64,000 bases of DNA from Microlunatus speluncae. Its GTDB lineage: Bacteria > Actinomycetota > Actinomycetes > Propionibacteriales > Propionibacteriaceae. Shown one piece after another: positions 61,109-64,000 of the stretch (position 1 is the first letter of the stretch; every line of letters starts with the position of its first letter). The notes below the pieces were generated by a model. It was not told the origin of the DNA and made no database searches. It worked only from the letters and a program-made list of their open reading frames with translations. The stretch covers positions 1 to 64,000 of the forward strand of contig NZ_VKCZ01000002.1 in the NCBI RefSeq assembly GCF_009299835.1, written 5' to 3'. The translations under genes and the position numbers were made by a program.

Positions 61109-61792
61109 TCAACCACTGCCGCTGGACGAGGCGACCATCGCCGCCGTGACCGCGGCGGAGACCTCGTCGATCACCTGCTTCACCGTGGCGGCGGTCCAGT
61201 CGCCCTGGTTCAGCTCCTTGGCCCGGGCGCGGACGGCCCGCCGGTCGTCCGACGGCACCACCTTGGCCAGCGAGTCGGTGGCGCTGAGCAGCGCGATCAA
61301 CACCCGGGTCGGCTCATCCGGCGTCGCTCCGGCGATCAACGCGGCCTCCAGCCACTGCCGCACCGCATGCTCCGGAGCGGCGTCGGCGGTCGGCCAACTG
61401 CTGGTCGGGAACAGCCCGAGGATCCGGCCCTGCTGCTCCGACAGCACGCCCGCCGCGACCAGTCGCTCGGTCAGCTGCTCCAGCAGGTGCGTCTTGCCCC
61501 GTTTGAAGTTGGTGGCGGTGATCAGATTGGCCGCCTTCTGATCGGGCTTCTCCCCGATCCGAACCAGCAGATGATCAAGCACCTCGTCACCGGTCGGGGT
61601 CGGATCGGTCACCGACACCCGCCGGCGCCTCAGCAGACCGGCGTCGTCCCCAGTGATGCCGATCCGCTGCCGCAGCGCGAGCTCGGCCAGCACCGCCCCG
61701 CCGAGAGCCGGGTCGAGCCGGTCGCGGCCGATGATGCGCTTCCCGGTGCGGTCGTCGATGACCAGCAGCAGGAACTTTTCTGCTATCAGCAT
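61109..61792 (-). CDS. GPP34 (Golgi phosphoprotein 3-like) family protein
   Basis: A 227-residue GPP34-domain protein. MLIAEKFLLLVIDDRTGKRI opens it. GGAVLAELALRQRIGI, HLLEQLTERLVAAGVLSEQ and RVLIALLSATDSLAKVV are the expected helical blocks, the last close to the conserved LLA-type segment of the family. In eukaryotes GOLPH3 binds PI4P; the actinobacterial members are uncharacterised. ATG 61792. It is divergent from the M16 peptidase genes, with 55 bp between starts. Confidence 0.85.
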   Translation of the reverse strand: MLIAEKFLLLVIDDRTGKRIIGRDRLDPALGGAVLAELALRQRIGITGDDAGLLRRRRVSVTDPTPTGDEVLDHLLVRIGEKPDQKAANLITATNFKRGKTHLLEQLTERLVAAGVLSEQQGRILGLFPTSSWPTADAAPEHAVRQWLEAALIAGATPDEPTRVLIALLSATDSLAKVVPSDDRRAVRARAKELNQGDWTAATVKQVIDEVSAAVTAAMVASSSGSG

Positions 61793-61847
61793 GATCGCCA
61801 AGGTAGCAGCGCACCGGGTGTTCGGTCGGGCCGTTCGATGTGCTGTG

Positions 61848-63167
61848 ATGGCTCGCATGACCTCGCCCGCCGAGCAGTCCGCGACCGCGCATCCGATCAC
61901 GACCTCGTACCCGATCAGCGAGACCGTCCTCGGCAACGGGCTGCGAGTGATCGCCAGCCCTGATCACAACGCCCCGTCGGTCGCGGTCAACCTCTGGTAC
62001 GACGTCGGCTCCCGGCACGAGCAACTGGGCCGGACCGGGTTCGCGCACCTGTTCGAGCACATCATGTTCCAGGGCTCGGCCCATGTCGCCGCCGGCCAGC
62101 ACATCGGGCTGATGCAGGCCGCCGGGGCGATGGTCAACGCCACCACGTCGATGGACCGGACCAACTACTTCGAGACGTTGCCGACCGGCGGGGCCGACCT
62201 GGCGCTGTGGCTCGAGGCCGACCGGATGGGCACGCTGCTGGACGCGCTGACCCAGGAAAACCTGGACACCCAGCGCGAGGTGGTGAAGGAGGAGAAGCGG
62301 CAGCGCTACGACAACGTCCCCTACGGCGACGCGATGCAGCGGCTGATCGAGCTCACCTTCCCGGCCGAGCACCCGTACGGACACACCACGATCGGCTCGA
62401 TGGACGACCTGAACGCGGCGACGCTGGAGGACGTCCGCGCCTTCTTCGGTGCCCACTACCTGCCGAACAACGCCGTGCTGACCATCGCCGGCGACCTCCA
62501 GGCCGAGGACGCCTTCGCCCGGGCCGAACGCTATTTCGGCGGCCTGGCGCCCGACCTGGACCCGGCCGACCCAGACGACACCCCGCTGCCGGCGATCACC
62601 GGACTGCCGCAGCAGGAGACCTCGGCCGCGGTCCCGGCGGACGCGATCTATCTGACCTGGCGGTTGCCGACCCGCGACACCGCGGCCTTCGACGCCGCCG
62701 ATCTAGCCCTGTCCATCCTCGGCCACGGCCAGACCTCGCGACTGCATCGGGCGCTGGTCCGCGGCGCCGAGCTGGCCGAGAGCGCGGCCGCCATGACCAT
62801 GCCGTTGATCGGCGGCACCTCGCTCGGCCTGTGCTACGCCCGGGCCCGCTCCGGGGTCGAGCCCGAGCGGCTGACCGAGGCGCTGCTGGCCGAGCTGACC
62901 CGGCTGCGCACAGACGGGCCGACCGAGATCGAGGTCCGGCGGGCCAAGGCCCAATTCGAGCGGCACTGGCTGAACGAGCTGGCCCGGATCGACTCCCGGG
63001 CGGACGCGATCGGTGAGTACGCCACCCTGCACGGCGATCCGACCTTGATCAACTCCCGGTTGTCGGTGATCACCGGGATCGGTCGGGACCAGATCGCCGC
63101 CGCCCTGACCGAGCATCTCGATCCTGATCATCGAGCCACCTTGATCTACCGCAAGGAGTCCGAGTGA
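61848..63167 (+). CDS. M16 zinc peptidase, catalytic subunit
   Basis: A 439-residue insulinase-family peptidase. The inverted zinc motif HLFEH (in GFAHLFEHIMFQGSAH, near residues 65-80) and the distal Glu within EEKRQRYDN near residue 150 are present. LGNGLRVIASPDHNAPSVAVN and TNYFETLPTGGADLALWLEADRM are characteristic. No signal peptide, so cytosolic unless partnered differently. ATG 61848 or 61857. Its stop overlaps the second M16 gene (GTGA), giving the usual heterodimer arrangement. Confidence 0.92.
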   Translation: MARMTSPAEQSATAHPITTSYPISETVLGNGLRVIASPDHNAPSVAVNLWYDVGSRHEQLGRTGFAHLFEHIMFQGSAHVAAGQHIGLMQAAGAMVNATTSMDRTNYFETLPTGGADLALWLEADRMGTLLDALTQENLDTQREVVKEEKRQRYDNVPYGDAMQRLIELTFPAEHPYGHTTIGSMDDLNAATLEDVRAFFGAHYLPNNAVLTIAGDLQAEDAFARAERYFGGLAPDLDPADPDDTPLPAITGLPQQETSAAVPADAIYLTWRLPTRDTAAFDAADLALSILGHGQTSRLHRALVRGAELAESAAAMTMPLIGGTSLGLCYARARSGVEPERLTEALLAELTRLRTDGPTEIEVRRAKAQFERHWLNELARIDSRADAIGEYATLHGDPTLINSRLSVITGIGRDQIAAALTEHLDPDHRATLIYRKESE

Positions 63168-64000
63168 GCACCGCCTTTCCCGATCAGCCGACGATCGACC
63201 CGCCCCGCGACTGGCTCTTCCCCACGCCGGAGCGGCACCGGCTGGACAACGGACTGGCGGTGGCGATCTATCGGATGCCCGGTCAGCACGTGATCTCGGC
63301 CCATCTGGTGATCGATCTCCCGCTGGCCGCCGAGCCGCGCGACATCGAGGGCGTGGCGACGATCTGCGCCCGCACCCTGGACGAGGGCACCGAGCTGCAC
63401 GGCGGCGAGGAGTTCGCCGAGCAACTGGAAACCCTCGGCGCCGGGTTCGGCATCGACGTGTCGCTCGCCGGGCTGCAGGCCGTCCTGGACGTGCCGGCCT
63501 CGCGGCTCCGGCCGGCCCTTGACCTGTTTGCCGAGGCGGCGATCCAGCCGGCCTTCGCCGAGGCCGACGTGAAACGGCACGTCACCCTGCGGCTGGCCGA
63601 GATCGATCAGGTCTATGCCAATCCGGCCCAGTCGGCCAGCGTGGCCTTCCGCTCCGGCGTCTTCGCGGCGGAGAGCCGGGCCAGCCGGATGAACAGCGGC
63701 CTACCGGACACGGTCGCCGCCGTCACCCAGGAGCAGGTCCGGGCCTTCCACCGTGATCATTTCCGGCCGGACCGGGCGACGGTGATCTTGGCCGGCGACT
63801 TCGCCGAGGATCCGCTGCCGCTGGTCCAGGCCGCGTTCGGTGGCTGGACCGCCGGTGATCACGCGGAGCCGCTGGAGCACGTACCGCCGCAGCCCGCGGT
63901 GCCCCGCGCCGTGATCATCAACCACCCCGGCGCGGTCCAGGCCGACCTGCGGCTCGGTGGCTTCGGCATCGACCGACGCGACCTCCGTTGGGCCGACGTC
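63164..64000 (+). CDS. M16 peptidase-like partner subunit, truncated by window end
   Basis: An open frame of 279 codons from GTG 63164 that runs off the window. It matches M16 structure (HRLDNGLAVAIYRMPGQHVI, ARTLDEGTELHGGEEFAEQLETLG, VTQEQVRAFHRDHFRPDRATVILAGDF), but the position of the HxxEH motif reads ARTLDEGTE, with no histidines. It is therefore likely the non-catalytic, substrate-binding partner of the preceding enzyme, as in alpha/beta mitochondrial and bacterial M16B pairs. Confidence 0.9.
   Translation, partial: MSTAFPDQPTIDPPRDWLFPTPERHRLDNGLAVAIYRMPGQHVISAHLVIDLPLAAEPRDIEGVATICARTLDEGTELHGGEEFAEQLETLGAGFGIDVSLAGLQAVLDVPASRLRPALDLFAEAAIQPAFAEADVKRHVTLRLAEIDQVYANPAQSASVAFRSGVFAAESRASRMNSGLPDTVAAVTQEQVRAFHRDHFRPDRATVILAGDFAEDPLPLVQAAFGGWTAGDHAEPLEHVPPQPAVPRAVIINHPGAVQADLRLGGFGIDRRDLRWADV

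Overview
The window is one contiguous piece of a high-GC actinobacterial chromosome. Lsr2, WhiB1, the tiny ribosomal protein bL37, the SigR/RsrA redox switch, a maleylpyruvate-isomerase-type (mycothiol-dependent) protein, GTG starts and pervasive ATGA/GTGA overlaps all fit Actinomycetia. The sulfatase-rich gene content suggests Propionibacteriales (Microlunatus-like), but that placement is inference. No prophage, transposase, CRISPR or conjugation gene was seen.

Layout. 0.05-0.6 kb: a 104-bp tandem array of a palindromic repeat. 0.6-13 kb: GNAT, an SPFH remnant, an MDR oxidoreductase, MarR plus hydrolase, a secreted GHL10-type glycosidase, galactokinase, a polar amino-acid ABC importer, then whiB1 beside pdtaS. 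13.3-30.3 kb: a double-MerR regulator facing an erythromycin-esterase-like gene, then a leftward carbohydrate locus of 11 genes plus its LacI regulator. It has five sulfatases, one GH2 glycosidase, two paralogous solute-binding lipoproteins and one permease pair, but no ATPase and no formylglycine-generating enzyme. 30.3-40.9 kb: conserved core with bL37, rsrA-sigR, SRAP, TetR-GNAT, DoxX, aroA-rsgA-hisN, a CoxG-like protein and serA. 41-48.9 kb: Gfo/Idh plus ThuA-like pair, FUSC protein, initiator tRNA, SMP-30, an APH-fold kinase, an MBL hydrolase and a rifampicin-monooxygenase homologue. 49-50.8 kb: arsR-acr3-arsC. 50.9-56.8 kb: two YCII/ECF sigma modules on either side of a terC gene with a yybP-ykoY-type manganese riboswitch. 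56.9-64 kb: amidohydrolase, an unknown protein, lsr2, cupin, mismatch uracil-DNA glycosylase, GNAT, GPP34 and an M16 peptidase pair cut by the window end.

How it fits together. The order whiB1-pdtaS ... rsrA-sigR ... SRAP-aroA-rsgA resembles the Mycobacterium tuberculosis Rv3219-Rv3228 neighbourhood, so the sulfatase locus looks like an insertion into a conserved core. That locus should import sulfated oligosaccharides, desulfate them and cleave them, under a LacI repressor with a perfect palindrome just upstream of the first operon gene.

Two sequence-level phenomena cut across the genes. The palindrome TGATCA is enormously over-represented and appears to override codon preference. Several long palindromic repeat families sit at gene 3' ends, sometimes supplying the stop codon.
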